From NCBI GenBank assembly GCA_902618015.1, contig CACMYX010000002.1, forward strand, positions 186,001-250,000: a stretch of DNA of 64,000 bases, read 5' to 3'. The first letter of the stretch is position 1; every line of letters starts with the position of its first letter. The DNA comes from an uncultured Alphaproteobacteria bacterium (GTDB taxonomy: Bacteria > Pseudomonadota > Alphaproteobacteria > HIMB59 > GCA-002718135). The position numbers and the translations under genes were made by a program. Below are positions 9,429 through 19,742 of this stretch, in pieces. The notes beneath the pieces were generated by a model that made no database searches, was not told the origin of the DNA, and was given only the letters and a program-made list of their open reading frames with translations.

Positions 9429-10519
9429 TGATAGAAAAATTACAAAGATTGCTTAATGACAAAAAAAATGAATTAGATGCAATTGCTTTAGTCCCTGGTC
9501 CAAATTTTAGACATATAACAGGCGGTCAATTTTTTTTAATGGAACGCCCCTTTGTGCTAATAATTTCAAAGTCTCATAAGCCAGTTGCTATAGTCCCTGT
9601 TTTGGAGGTTTCTAACTTTATTAATTTAAATTTTGATGCTGAAATTATTGAATGGCAAGACAACGATGGATTTCAAAGTGCATTTAATAAAGCTTTTGAA
9701 TTATTAGGTACTAATTTTAATTTAGGAATTGAAGGTCAATTAATGAGGGCATTCGAGATGCAGGCAATTATGCAAGCTTCAGAAGGAATTTTAATAAAAA
9801 ATGCTCATAAAATAATTAGTAAAATTCGATTACATAAAAAAAAATATGAAGTTGAAAATATACGTAAAGCTGTAGATATAGCTGAACAAACTCTTAGTGA
9901 TACTATTAATTTTGTTAAAGAGGGAAGAACCGAAATTGAAATTAAAAAATATCTTATGCAAAAATTATTAGAATTTGGTGCAAATGATATTGCATTCGAG
10001 CCACTTGTTTTAGCTGGTTCAAACTCTGCATTGTGTCATGGTCACTCTAGAGATGATTATCAAATAAAAAAAGGTGATTGTATTTTATTCGATTTTGGTG
10101 CTAACGTTAATGGTTATAACTCTGATATTACTAGAACTTTCTTCTTAGGTTCAGTAAATGAAGAAAATAGAAACATGTACGATGTTGTCTATAAAGCAAA
10201 CTCAGTTGGAAGGAAAGTTTCAAAACCTGGGATTTCTATGCATGACTTAGATGATAACGTTATGAAAATCCTAGAAGCTTCAAATTTTAAACAATATATA
10301 GTTCATAAAACTGGCCATGGATTAGGAATGGATGTACATGAAGATCCATATGTAATGAGAAAAAATCATGAATTACTAGAAGAGGGAATGGTAATCACAA
10401 TAGAACCAGGTTTGTATAAAGAAAATCATTTAGGAATAAGAATTGAGGATGATGTTCTTATAACTAATAACTCTTGTGAATCATTGACCACTTTTAGTAG
10501 AGAATTAAAAATAATTTAG
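9428..10519 (+). CDS. M24-family metallopeptidase (Xaa-Pro dipeptidase/aminopeptidase P-like)
   Basis: This 363-residue two-domain pita-bread peptidase has a creatinase-like N-terminal domain (to about residue 130) and an M24 catalytic domain. All five metal ligands are present: D222 and D233 in FDFGANVNGYNSDITRTF, H297 in HKTGHGLGMDVHED, E326 in TIEPGLY and E340 in IRIEDDVL. This argues for a working dinuclear metallopeptidase rather than a metal-free creatinase. Family members cleave Xaa-Pro bonds, so products would feed proline catabolism by putA nearby. The gene is translationally coupled to the GAF gene and followed 12 bases later by the enolase-superfamily gene. Confidence 0.85.
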   Translation: MIEKLQRLLNDKKNELDAIALVPGPNFRHITGGQFFLMERPFVLIISKSHKPVAIVPVLEVSNFINLNFDAEIIEWQDNDGFQSAFNKAFELLGTNFNLGIEGQLMRAFEMQAIMQASEGILIKNAHKIISKIRLHKKKYEVENIRKAVDIAEQTLSDTINFVKEGRTEIEIKKYLMQKLLEFGANDIAFEPLVLAGSNSALCHGHSRDDYQIKKGDCILFDFGANVNGYNSDITRTFFLGSVNEENRNMYDVVYKANSVGRKVSKPGISMHDLDDNVMKILEASNFKQYIVHKTGHGLGMDVHEDPYVMRKNHELLEEGMVITIEPGLYKENHLGIRIEDDVLITNNSCESLTTFSRELKII

Positions 10520-10531
10520 TTAATTATTTTG

Positions 10532-11635
10532 ATGAAAATAAATAATATAAAAGTTTATCAGATTGATATTCCTCTGATAGAAAAAGCATATAAGTGGGCT
10601 AATGAAAATATAGTTAATAATTTTGATTCTACAATCGTAGTTATTGAAACAGATAATAATATTCAAGGAGTAGGAGAGGTTTGTAACTTAGGATCATCGT
10701 ACTTACCAGCATATTCAAAAGGTGTTAGATCAGGAATCTTAGAAATTGGAAAAAATTTGATAGGAAAAGATCCTACAAATATAAATACAATCAATATAGA
10801 GATGGACAAAAGTTTATATGGTCATCCATATGTAAAATCACCTATTGATATGGCCTGTTGGGATATAATAGGAAAATATTATAAAGCTCCTATTTGGCAA
10901 CTCTTTGGAGGTAAGTATGGAGAAACCATTAGCTTATATAGAGCTATATCTCAAGAAGACCCTGTACAGATGAAAGAAAGTGTAAAGCATTACAAAGGTG
11001 AGGGATATAAAAAATTTCAATTAAAAGTAGGTGGCCATTATCAAGATGATATTGAAAGAATTAAACAAGTTGATTCTATACTTAATGATAGTAATATCTT
11101 AGTTGCTGACGCAAATACAGGGTGGAAAACTCATGAGGCACTTAAGGTAATAGATAAAACATGTCATTTAAATATTTATTATGAACAACCTTGCGAAACT
11201 TATAATGAATGTCTTTTGATAAGAGAGAAAAATAATCAGCCTTTTATTCTTGATGAAAGTATTTTTTCATTAAATAGTTTTTTAACTGCTTATAAAGATA
11301 ATGCAATGGATATAATTAATCTTAAAATTAGTAAATTAGGCGGTCTGACTAAAAGTAAACAAATTAGAGATTTATGTGTTGAACTTAATATTCCTATGAC
11401 AATTGAAGACTCTTGGGGCGGTGATATAGCAACAGCAGCTATATCACATTTAGCACATAGCACTCCTGTAGATTACCGCTTTTCTTCAACAGATTTTAAT
11501 AGTTATAATGCTATTAATTATTCTGAAGGATCGCCACAAAGAATAAATGGACAATTTAAGGCTTCAGATAGTTATGGTCTTGGAGTAGAATTAGATTTTA
11601 CGAAATTAGGTAAACCAAAGTTTATAATTAGTTAA
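10532..11635 (+). CDS. Enolase-superfamily (mandelate racemase/MLE) enzyme, possibly hydroxyproline dehydratase or betaine epimerase
   Basis: I place the start at the ATG at 10532 (367 residues); an in-frame TTG directly before it is less likely. The capping domain is followed by the barrel. The first catalytic lysine lies in KFQLKVGG (K165). Metal ligands are D193 (VADANTGW), E218 (YEQPCE) and D241 (ILDES). The second lysine is K266 (LKISKLGG), and an acidic loop TIEDSWGGD follows. Lysines on both sides of the pocket and the FQLKVGG wording resemble cis-3-hydroxy-L-proline dehydratases and hydroxyproline-betaine 2-epimerases as I recall them. Position beside an Xaa-Pro peptidase and convergent putA fits that reading. 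Superfamily is firm; substrate is inference. Confidence 0.8.
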   Translation: MKINNIKVYQIDIPLIEKAYKWANENIVNNFDSTIVVIETDNNIQGVGEVCNLGSSYLPAYSKGVRSGILEIGKNLIGKDPTNINTINIEMDKSLYGHPYVKSPIDMACWDIIGKYYKAPIWQLFGGKYGETISLYRAISQEDPVQMKESVKHYKGEGYKKFQLKVGGHYQDDIERIKQVDSILNDSNILVADANTGWKTHEALKVIDKTCHLNIYYEQPCETYNECLLIREKNNQPFILDESIFSLNSFLTAYKDNAMDIINLKISKLGGLTKSKQIRDLCVELNIPMTIEDSWGGDIATAAISHLAHSTPVDYRFSSTDFNSYNAINYSEGSPQRINGQFKASDSYGLGVELDFTKLGKPKFIIS

Positions 11636-11636
11636 A

Positions 11637-14600
11637 TTATTTTTTTTCAGGTAACATAAATAGTGAAGCGTTACCTCCAGAAGTTGTCATATCGTGAGAA
11701 TAAGTTTTTTCATTAAGTAAATTAATCAAATAATTAGGTCCACCTGCTTTTGGACCTGTTCCTGACAGACCTCTGCCACCAAAGGGCTGTACACCTACTA
11801 CAGCCCCTGTGATATTTCTGTTAATATAAATATTTCCTATATTTGCATTTTTAAAAACATAGTTGATAGTATTATCTATTCTACTGTGCAATCCTAATGT
11901 TAAACCATAATTCATCTTATTTATGGACTCAATTAATTTTTCAAGTTCATTAGATTTATATTTATAGACATGTAAAACGGGACCAAAAACTTCGTTTTTA
12001 ACATCACCTAGTTTATCTAATTCGATTATTTTAGGACCTACATAGAAGCCATTTAAGTCATTATTTATAGGTAGATCAAATAATATTTTATTTTTAAATT
12101 TTGTTAAATGATTATTAATTTTTTCTTTTGCATTTTCATCAATGAGTGGGCCTAAATCAGTTTCTAGTTTTTCAGGTAATCCAACTTTGATTTTTTTAGT
12201 TGCACCAATTAACATTTGTATAGTTTTCTCATATACTTCGTTTTGTATGGCTAATATTCTTAAAGCCGAACAGCGCTGTCCAGCAGAGTTAAAAGCTGAC
12301 TCAATTACATCATCTACTACTTGCTCTGTAAGTGCTGATGAGTCAACAATCATAAAATTTTGACCACCAGTTTCTGCCGTCAATGATACCAATTCTTCTC
12401 TTTTATTTAAATAATTTTGAATACTTTTTGCTGTTTCACACGAGCCTGTAAACAGTACACCTTTTATACAATCATTTTGTAATATTTTTTCACCTATTTT
12501 AGAACCCTCTCCTAATATTAATTGTAATGCGTTTACTGGTAAACCAGCATCAAATAAAAGTTTAATAATTTTATATGAAATGATTGATGTTTGTTCAGCT
12601 GGTTTGGCTATTACGGTATTTCCACACAACAAAGCTGCAACAATCTGACCAACAAAAATTGCTATTGGAAAATTCCATGGACTTATACAGAAAATAACTC
12701 CCTTAGACTCATAAATTAATTTATTTTTTTCACCAGTGGGACCATCAAATATAATTTCTTTATTTAATATTTTTTTAGCCTCACTTGAATAGTAATAACA
12801 AAAATCGATTGCCTCTCTTAAATCATTATATGAATCATTAATTGTTTTACCTGCTTCATTTACACAAATTTTCAAAAGATCTTCTTTATTATTTTCTAAT
12901 AATAAAGCAAAATTTTTAATTATTTTTGTCTTTTCATCAATTCCAACACCACTCCATTTTTTTTGATATTCTTTAGATACTTTTAATGCATCATTAATTG
13001 TGTTTTCATCTGCGTAACTTATATTACCAACTATTTTTGTATTAGATGAAGGAGAAAAAATTTTAATATTATTTGAACTAATTTTTTCTTTATTTAATAT
13101 TAATGAATGAGCATTATGATTCTCATTGCTTAAACTAAAAAAATTTTCTAATTTTGCAATTGTTTTCTCACTAAATAAATTTGTACCTAATGAGTTTTCT
13201 CTATTTGGTAAAAACATTTTATTAGGTAGCGGAATATATGGATTATCATATTCTTTATAAGATTTCACAATTTCTATAGGGTCTGAAATTAACTCATCAA
13301 TTTTTATTTTCAGGTCATTTAATTTATTTACAAAAGAAGTGTTTGCACCATTTTCTAGCAATCTTCGCATCAGATAAGGAAGGAGATCTTCATAATTGCC
13401 TACCGGCGCGTAAATTCTACATTTAGAATAATTATTATTTAAATTTTTATTAAAATAATCATTTAGAATATCAGCCATTCCATGAATTCTTTGAAATTCA
13501 AAATTTGAATTTTTTCCTACTTCTTCAATAAACGCTATTGAATGTGCATTATGAGTTGCAAAAGCGGGAAATATATTTTTTTGATACTTCAACATTTTAA
13601 TCGCACATGCCATCCAAGACAAATCAGTTATAGCTTTTCTTGTAAAAACTGGATATTTTTCAAGCCCCAATTCTTGTGCAGCTTTAATTTCACTATCCCA
13701 ATAGGCTCCTTTTACTAAACGAATTGGTATGACTTTATTATTTTTTATTGCTATATTGTTAATCCAATCAATAGTATAGAAAGCTCTTTTCTGATAAGCC
13801 TGTAAAGCTAAACCTAGTCCATTCCAATTGCTAAGCTCCCTTGTTTCAATTAATTTCTTAAATATTTTCAAAGATAATATAAATCTTTTGTCCTCCTCAG
13901 CATCTATACACAATTGAATATTTTTCTTTTTTGCAAGAAGTCCTAACTCAATCAATTTTGGAATTAATTCAGTTTCTAAATCTTTATATTTATGTCTTTC
14001 ATATCTTGAGTTTAGTGCAGAAAGTTTTATTGATACTCCGTTAGAATATCTCACATCTTCATCATTAGATAAAATATCACCAGTGAACTCGATACTTTTT
14101 TTATACTCTTGGAAATATTTTTCAGCATCTTCTTGTGTTCTCGCACCCTCTCCCAACATATCAAAGGAAAAAATATTATTCTTATATTTTTCTGATTTTG
14201 TAAATTTAACTGCTTCTTCCATTTTAGATTTGAACACAAACTGTTTTGCTAAAACCATAACAGCTTTTCTAATTATACTTCTAAAAACAGGCTCTGAACT
14301 TTTCTTTAAAAGGCTTTTGTAATTTTCTTCTATTGAGCTTTCATCAAATTTATTTCTTTTTAATATATTCCCAGTTATTAAAAATGCCCATGATGAAGCA
14401 TTCACAAATATACCTTTATCAAAACCAGTATGTTTTTTCCAATCTGTCGATGTAAACTTATCTTCGAGAAGTCTATCAATAGTTTTTTGATCTGGTATTC
14501 TAAGTAAAGCTTCTGCTAAACATAAGAGAACAGTACCCTCTTCAGTATTAAGTTTGTATTCTTGTAGAAGATTTTCAATAGGACTCTTAATTAAACTAAT

Positions 14601-14768
14601 AGATTTTCTTGACTCTCTTACAATTTCTAGAGCTCTATTATTTATCTGATCTTTTTTATTTAAGTATTCTGGTAACAAGTAATCCATCATTCTTTTGACT
14701 ATGACAGATTCTTCAAGATAAGTTATATTATCAATTTCTATCAATTCATTATTAATTATTTGATCCAT
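11637..14768 (-). CDS. putA: Bifunctional proline dehydrogenase / P5C dehydrogenase PutA
   Basis: This 1043-residue protein has an FAD-dependent proline dehydrogenase barrel (about residues 190-490) and a C-terminal delta-1-pyrroline-5-carboxylate dehydrogenase (about 560-1000). It therefore converts proline to glutamate. PRODH hallmarks are RLVKGAYWDSEIKAAQ (350-365), FQRIHGMAD (425-433) and YAPVGNYEDLLPYLMRRLLE (453-472). ALDH hallmarks are SPWNFPIAIF, AETGGQN with E799 and SAGQRCSALR with catalytic C833. The DNA-binding ribbon-helix-helix of trifunctional PutA is absent, so it is an enzyme only. It converges on the enolase-superfamily gene with one base between stops. Divergent from cysQ with an 83-base gap. 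Confidence 0.95.
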   Translation of the reverse strand: MDQIINNELIEIDNITYLEESVIVKRMMDYLLPEYLNKKDQINNRALEIVRESRKSISLIKSPIENLLQEYKLNTEEGTVLLCLAEALLRIPDQKTIDRLLEDKFTSTDWKKHTGFDKGIFVNASSWAFLITGNILKRNKFDESSIEENYKSLLKKSSEPVFRSIIRKAVMVLAKQFVFKSKMEEAVKFTKSEKYKNNIFSFDMLGEGARTQEDAEKYFQEYKKSIEFTGDILSNDEDVRYSNGVSIKLSALNSRYERHKYKDLETELIPKLIELGLLAKKKNIQLCIDAEEDKRFILSLKIFKKLIETRELSNWNGLGLALQAYQKRAFYTIDWINNIAIKNNKVIPIRLVKGAYWDSEIKAAQELGLEKYPVFTRKAITDLSWMACAIKMLKYQKNIFPAFATHNAHSIAFIEEVGKNSNFEFQRIHGMADILNDYFNKNLNNNYSKCRIYAPVGNYEDLLPYLMRRLLENGANTSFVNKLNDLKIKIDELISDPIEIVKSYKEYDNPYIPLPNKMFLPNRENSLGTNLFSEKTIAKLENFFSLSNENHNAHSLILNKEKISSNNIKIFSPSSNTKIVGNISYADENTINDALKVSKEYQKKWSGVGIDEKTKIIKNFALLLENNKEDLLKICVNEAGKTINDSYNDLREAIDFCYYYSSEAKKILNKEIIFDGPTGEKNKLIYESKGVIFCISPWNFPIAIFVGQIVAALLCGNTVIAKPAEQTSIISYKIIKLLFDAGLPVNALQLILGEGSKIGEKILQNDCIKGVLFTGSCETAKSIQNYLNKREELVSLTAETGGQNFMIVDSSALTEQVVDDVIESAFNSAGQRCSALRILAIQNEVYEKTIQMLIGATKKIKVGLPEKLETDLGPLIDENAKEKINNHLTKFKNKILFDLPINNDLNGFYVGPKIIELDKLGDVKNEVFGPVLHVYKYKSNELEKLIESINKMNYGLTLGLHSRIDNTINYVFKNANIGNIYINRNITGAVVGVQPFGGRGLSGTGPKAGGPNYLINLLNEKTYSHDMTTSGGNASLFMLPEKK

Positions 14769-14851
14769 GTGTTTTAAATACTTTATTTAATGAAACTAAG
14801 AATATAATATTATCATAAAATTTTATTAAAAATAAAAAAAATTTTAAGTTT

Positions 14852-15649
14852 ATGCTCAGTAAAGAAAATTTATTAGAAATTGTAAATATTTCTGTAGATG
14901 CAGGTGAAGTAATATTAAATTATTATAATGAAAATGTCGATGTCATTTATAAAGATGATGAATCGCCTTTAACAAAAGCAGATCTTGCTTCACACAAAAT
15001 AATTACTGACTCGATTAAAAAAATTACACCAGATATTCCAATACTAAGTGAAGAAGAATTTATTGATTGGAAAATAAGAAAAAAATGGAAAAAATATTGG
15101 TTAATCGATCCTCTTGATGGGACTAAAGAATTTATTAAAAAAAATGATGAATTTACAGTTAATATAGCATTAATTGAAAATAATAGACCAATATTAGGTG
15201 TGATTTACACACCAGCCTTAAATGAATTATTTTATTCAATTAAGAACTTTGGATCATATAAAATATTTACTAAAAAAAAATTAAATACACTTAAAGAAGC
15301 AAAAAGAATTTCAATTAATAAAAAAAAATCAAATAAAATTAAGATTGTTGGAAGTAGATCTCATTCAAATCCTATACTTGATAAATGGGTTAATAAGAAT
15401 TTTAACGAATTTGACATTTTACAAAAAGGAAGCTCTTTAAAGTTTTGTTTAATTGCTGAAGGATCTGCTGATATTTATCCCAGATTTGGTCCAACTTCTG
15501 AATGGGATATAGCAGCGGGACATATAATACTTGAAGAAGCTGGTGGAAAACTTAAAAGCATCGATAATAAGGAAATTTTATATAATGAAAAAGAAAATAT
15601 TCTTAACCCTGAATTTTTTGCTTACAGCAATATTGACTTTGTAATTTAA
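14852..15649 (+). CDS. cysQ: 3'(2'),5'-bisphosphate nucleotidase CysQ
   Basis: This 265-residue inositol-monophosphatase-superfamily protein carries the metal-binding motif [11 protein letters not shown] (about residues 84-94), an upstream EE pair (LSEEEF) and the C-terminal [15 protein letters not shown]. It converts adenosine 3',5'-bisphosphate (PAP), the by-product of PAPS use, to AMP. It is followed one base later by cysD and then by overlapping cysNC, so PAPS synthesis and PAP clearance are one operon. This implies PAPS is actually consumed, by a reductase or sulfotransferase outside the window. Confidence 0.9.
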   Translation: MLSKENLLEIVNISVDAGEVILNYYNENVDVIYKDDESPLTKADLASHKIITDSIKKITPDIPILSEEEFIDWKIRKKWKKYWLIDPLDGTKEFIKKNDEFTVNIALIENNRPILGVIYTPALNELFYSIKNFGSYKIFTKKKLNTLKEAKRISINKKKSNKIKIVGSRSHSNPILDKWVNKNFNEFDILQKGSSLKFCLIAEGSADIYPRFGPTSEWDIAAGHIILEEAGGKLKSIDNKEILYNEKENILNPEFFAYSNIDFVI

Positions 15650-15650
15650 A

Positions 15651-16550
15651 ATGACTTTTAATCATTTAAAAAAACTTGAATCTGAGAGCATTTATATAAT
15701 TAGAGAAGTAGCAGCTGAATTTACAAATCCGGTCATGCTTTATTCAATTGGAAAAGACTCTTCAGTTATGTTGCATTTAGCAATTAAAGCTTTTGCTCCA
15801 AATAAAATTCCTTTTAAACTTTTACATGTAGACACGACTTGGAAATTTAAAGAAATGATAAAATTTAGAGATCAAACTATTAAAGAGAAGAACTTAGATT
15901 TAATAGTACATATAAATCAGGAAGGAGTGAATAATAAGGTTGGACCAATAACTCACGGCTCCAAAACACATACTGACATTATGAAGACTCAATCATTAAA
16001 ACAAGCATTAAACAAATATAAATTCGATGCTGCATTTGGAGGAGCAAGAAGAGATGAAGAAAAATCTAGAGCCAAGGAAAGAATTTTTTCTTTTAGAGAT
16101 ACAAATCATCGATGGGATCCAAAAAATCAAAAACCTGAATTATGGAATTTATTTAATACAAAAATATCTACTAATGAAAGTGTAAGAATATTTCCATTAT
16201 CAAATTGGACAGAAGTTGATGTGTGGCAATATATATATCAAGAAAATATTCCCATTGTTCCCTTATATTTTGCAGCAAAAAGACCTGTAATAAATAGAGA
16301 TGATATGTTGATTATGGTAGATGACAATAGATTAGAAATAAAAAAAGGTGAGAAGATAGAAGAAAAATTAATTAGATTTAGAACTCTTGGTTGCTATCCC
16401 TTAACTGGTGCAGTAGAATCTAAAGCATCAAGTATTGAAGAAATAATTATAGAATTATTAGAATCAAAGCATTCTGAGAGACAAGGAAGACTAATAGATT
16501 CAGATCAAATAGGATCAATGGAAATAAAAAAACAAGATGGTTATTTCTAA
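15651..16550 (+). CDS. cysD: Sulfate adenylyltransferase subunit 2 CysD
   Basis: This 299-residue PAPS-reductase-like N-type ATP pyrophosphatase has the PP-loop [11 protein letters not shown] (about residues 31-41), [17 protein letters not shown] and [11 protein letters not shown], all typical of CysD. With the CysN domain it forms APS from ATP and sulfate. The gene sits one base after cysQ and overlaps the cysNC start by one base (TAATG). Length matches E. coli CysD (302). It could be confused with CysH, but the [10 protein letters not shown]-like region and length fit CysD. Confidence 0.95.
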   Translation: MTFNHLKKLESESIYIIREVAAEFTNPVMLYSIGKDSSVMLHLAIKAFAPNKIPFKLLHVDTTWKFKEMIKFRDQTIKEKNLDLIVHINQEGVNNKVGPITHGSKTHTDIMKTQSLKQALNKYKFDAAFGGARRDEEKSRAKERIFSFRDTNHRWDPKNQKPELWNLFNTKISTNESVRIFPLSNWTEVDVWQYIYQENIPIVPLYFAAKRPVINRDDMLIMVDDNRLEIKKGEKIEEKLIRFRTLGCYPLTGAVESKASSIEEIIIELLESKHSERQGRLIDSDQIGSMEIKKQDGYF

Positions 16551-18421
16551 TGGATTTAAAAAAATTTTTTATTAATCAAAATTCCAAAAAACAACTTAAA
16601 ATCTTAACTTGTGGTTCCGTAGATGATGGTAAATCAACTTTAATTGGAAGACTTCTATTTGATTCTAAAAGTATTTACAGTGATCAGATTTCACAGACCA
16701 AATTTGAAAGTGAGAAATATGGTACTCAAGGTAAAGAAATAGATCTCGCATTACTAATAGATGGTTTACAAGCTGAAAGAGAACAAGGTATAACAATCGA
16801 TGTAGCTTATAGATATTTTGAAACTGAAAAATGTAAGTTTATAATTGCAGATACACCGGGTCATCAAGAATATACAAGAAATATGGCTACTGGTGCATCT
16901 AATTCAGACATTGGTATTGTTCTAATTGATGCAACTAAGGGCATATTAGATCAAACTAGGCGACATGCTTTCATTCTATCACTGTTAGGAGTAAATCACA
17001 TTGTAATAGCTGTAAACAAAATGGACCTTTTGAATTATGATAAAAAAAATTTTGACAATATTGTTCATTTATTTGAAAAACTATCTAAAAATTTTAATTT
17101 CTTATCTAAAAGATATATTCCAATGTCAGCACTTATTGGTGATAATGTTTTTTCAAAATCAAAAAAAATGCCTTGGTATGCTGATGAAACATTAATTAGT
17201 ATATTGGAAAGTTTTGATATTGATAAATCTTCTATAGGTGAAGAATTTTCTATGCCTATTCAATGGGTTAACCGATCAAGTTCAGATTTTAGAGGATATA
17301 GTGGAACAATCTCTTCAGGAAAAATTAATATTAACGATGAAATCACAGTAGTATCATCAGGAGAGAAAGCGAAGGTTCGTAAAATATTAACTCCCGATGG
17401 AAATGCAGAATTTTCATTTGAAAATCAAGCTGTAACTATCTCTCTAGATAAAGAGATAGACATTTCTAGAGGGGATATAATTACTACTGATCTAGATAAA
17501 ATTAAAATAGCAGATCAATTTTCAGCACATTTAATATGGATGCATAAAGATAACATGTTGCCTGAAAGAAATTATATATTCAGATTTATTAATTCATATA
17601 TAAACGGCAAAGTTACAAATCTTGAATACAAAATAAATATTAACTCTTATGAAAAAATTGCAGCAAAATCTCTAGAGTTAAATGATATTGCATATTGTAA
17701 AATTGCATTGAGTAAGCCAACTTTTTTTAAATCTTATATTCAGAATAATCAGCTTGGAAGTTTTGTAATAATTGATCAATTTAATAATCTAACAGTCGGA
17801 GCTGGAATGATTGATTTTGAGCTAAGAAGATCAAGTAATATTTCATGGCATGATATGACAATAGATAAGAAGAAAAGATCAACTTTGAACTCTCAAAAAC
17901 CCTGTGCATTATGGTTCACAGGACTTTCTGGTTCAGGTAAATCAACTATTGCAAATATTTTAGAACAAAAATTACATCAACTTAATAAAAGAACATACCT
18001 ATTAGATGGGGATAACATTAGGCATGGATTAAATAAAGACTTAGGATTTACTGATGCTGACAGAGTAGAAAATATTCGAAGAGTCGCTGAAGTATCAAAA
18101 TTAATGACTGACGCAGGATTAATAACATTAATTTCTTTCATATCACCTTTTAAATCTGAGAGAAGAATGGCAAGAGATTTATTTGATACTAATGAATTTA
18201 TAGAAATTTTTGTTGATACGCCTATAGAAGAATGTGAAAAAAGAGATCCTAAGGGATTATATAAAAAAGCAAGATCAGGAAAACTAAAAAATTTTACAGG
18301 AATAGACTCTGATTACGAAATACCTTTAACTCCAGAAATAAAATTAAAAACAGTTTCAAAAAAGCCTGAAGTATTAGCTGATGAAATTTTAAATTATATG
18401 AAAAAAAATAATATTATTTAA
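16550..18421 (+). CDS. cysNC: CysNC: sulfate adenylyltransferase subunit 1 fused to APS kinase
   Basis: This 623-residue fusion begins with an EF-Tu-like GTPase: G1 GSVDDGKST (22-30), [12 protein letters not shown] and NKMD. Beta-barrel domains follow, and from about residue 440 an adenylylsulfate kinase with P-loop GLSGSGKST and [11 protein letters not shown]. The GTPase drives APS formation with CysD; the kinase phosphorylates APS to PAPS. The fused arrangement is known from rhizobial NodQ and other Alphaproteobacteria. It ends in a 4-base overlap with the convergent HisD-paralogue gene. Confidence 0.95.
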   Translation: MDLKKFFINQNSKKQLKILTCGSVDDGKSTLIGRLLFDSKSIYSDQISQTKFESEKYGTQGKEIDLALLIDGLQAEREQGITIDVAYRYFETEKCKFIIADTPGHQEYTRNMATGASNSDIGIVLIDATKGILDQTRRHAFILSLLGVNHIVIAVNKMDLLNYDKKNFDNIVHLFEKLSKNFNFLSKRYIPMSALIGDNVFSKSKKMPWYADETLISILESFDIDKSSIGEEFSMPIQWVNRSSSDFRGYSGTISSGKININDEITVVSSGEKAKVRKILTPDGNAEFSFENQAVTISLDKEIDISRGDIITTDLDKIKIADQFSAHLIWMHKDNMLPERNYIFRFINSYINGKVTNLEYKININSYEKIAAKSLELNDIAYCKIALSKPTFFKSYIQNNQLGSFVIIDQFNNLTVGAGMIDFELRRSSNISWHDMTIDKKKRSTLNSQKPCALWFTGLSGSGKSTIANILEQKLHQLNKRTYLLDGDNIRHGLNKDLGFTDADRVENIRRVAEVSKLMTDAGLITLISFISPFKSERRMARDLFDTNEFIEIFVDTPIEECEKRDPKGLYKKARSGKLKNFTGIDSDYEIPLTPEIKLKTVSKKPEVLADEILNYMKKNNII

Positions 18422-19740
18422 TTTTTAATTTTTTTAGCAGGTTTGCCATATTCTACATTTAAACCACCATATCTTCTCACTCTAACATTACATTGTTCTG
18501 CGTGACCAATGAATCCCTCAAGGTATGAAAGTCTAGATCCGTATTCTCCAATAAGTGTAGCTGCTTCATCGGTTGTAATTTTTTGATAAGTGTGGGTTTT
18601 AATGAACTTACCAACCCACAAACCACCAGTATATCTTCCAGCTTTTTTAGTAGGAAGAGTATGATTGGTGCCTATTACTTTATCACCATTAGCAACATTA
18701 GTTCTAGTTCCCAAAAATAGAGCTCCATAAGATGTCATATTTTCTAAAAACCAATCATCTTTTTTTGTCATTACTTGTACGTGTTCTGATGCTATTTCAT
18801 TTGCTTTAGATAACATCTCCTCATAGGTGTCACATAAAATAATTTCTCCATAATCTTTCCAGCTTGTACTCGCTGTTTCTTTAGTAGGTAATATTTTTAA
18901 AATTCTATCAATCTCTTTAAATGTTTCTTCTGCAAGCTTTCTTGAGTTTGTTATCATAACAGCTGGAGAATTATATCCATGTTCAGCTTGTCCTAATAGA
19001 TCAGTTGCACATATTTCACCATCAACAGTTTCATCAGCAATAACCATTGTTTCAGTTGGACCAGCAAATAAATCGATACCAACTCTGCCATACAATTGTC
19101 TTTTCGCTTCAGCAACAAATGCATTGCCAGGTCCAACAAGCATATCAACTGGTTTAATCGTTTCTGTACCAATGGCCATTGCACCCACTCCTTGCATTCC
19201 TCCTAAAACATAAATTTCGTGAGCACCGCCCATTTTCATTGCTGTTACAACTGCTGGATTTGGTTTACCTTTAAAAGGTGGAGTAGTGGCTACAATTCTT
19301 GGCACCCCAGCAACAGAGGCAGTAACAACTGACATATGTGCAGAAGCCACCATTGGAAATTTACCGGCTGGAACATAGCAACCAACTGCTTGTACAGGTA
19401 TATTCTTATGACCTAGAATAACACCTGGGTGTGTTTCTACTTCTAATTCACTCAAAGTTTTTAGTTGTGCTTCAGCAAATGTGCGCACTTGTTTCTGAGC
19501 AAATTTAATATCTTCTTTATCATCATCAGATACTTCACTGATTAATTGATTAATTTGATCTTCATTTAACCTAAAACTATCTGGTGAATAGTTATCAAAT
19601 TTTTGAGATAACTCTCTAATGTGTTTATCACCTTGTGACTCAATTTTACTTAATGTTTCCTCAACAATTTTTTTTACTTTATCATTATATTCAATTCTTT
19701 GTTTTTCATCTAATCCTTTTTTTAAATATTCAATTGCCAT
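18418..19740 (-). CDS. Histidinol-dehydrogenase-family paralogue (HpsN-like alcohol-to-acid dehydrogenase)
   Basis: This 440-residue HisD-fold, Zn- and NAD-dependent dehydrogenase retains zinc ligands Q251, H254, D353 and H413 and the acid-base pair E319-H320 (ASEHVQV). Where biosynthetic HisD has an AEHDP-type stretch, it has [10 protein letters not shown]; near residue 370 it has [11 protein letters not shown]. These features are shared, as I recall, with the 2,3-dihydroxypropanesulfonate dehydrogenase HpsN and related catabolic paralogues. No histidine biosynthesis gene is nearby. It lies 2 bases after a SnoaL-like gene in the same direction and is the last gene of that two-gene unit. A four-electron oxidation of a primary alcohol to an acid is likely; the substrate is unknown. 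Confidence 0.8.
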   Translation of the reverse strand: MAIEYLKKGLDEKQRIEYNDKVKKIVEETLSKIESQGDKHIRELSQKFDNYSPDSFRLNEDQINQLISEVSDDDKEDIKFAQKQVRTFAEAQLKTLSELEVETHPGVILGHKNIPVQAVGCYVPAGKFPMVASAHMSVVTASVAGVPRIVATTPPFKGKPNPAVVTAMKMGGAHEIYVLGGMQGVGAMAIGTETIKPVDMLVGPGNAFVAEAKRQLYGRVGIDLFAGPTETMVIADETVDGEICATDLLGQAEHGYNSPAVMITNSRKLAEETFKEIDRILKILPTKETASTSWKDYGEIILCDTYEEMLSKANEIASEHVQVMTKKDDWFLENMTSYGALFLGTRTNVANGDKVIGTNHTLPTKKAGRYTGGLWVGKFIKTHTYQKITTDEAATLIGEYGSRLSYLEGFIGHAEQCNVRVRRYGGLNVEYGKPAKKIKN

Positions 19741-19742
19741 AA

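Noticed and set aside
9428-10519. Creatinase, which with HyuAB would suggest creatinine degradation.
   Set aside because: All five M24 metal ligands are present, whereas creatinase does not need them; a peptidase role is more likely.
18418-19740. Histidinol dehydrogenase of histidine biosynthesis (hisD).
   Set aside because: No his genes nearby, and the [10 protein letters not shown] and RYTGGLW stretches differ from biosynthetic HisD; the context is catabolic.
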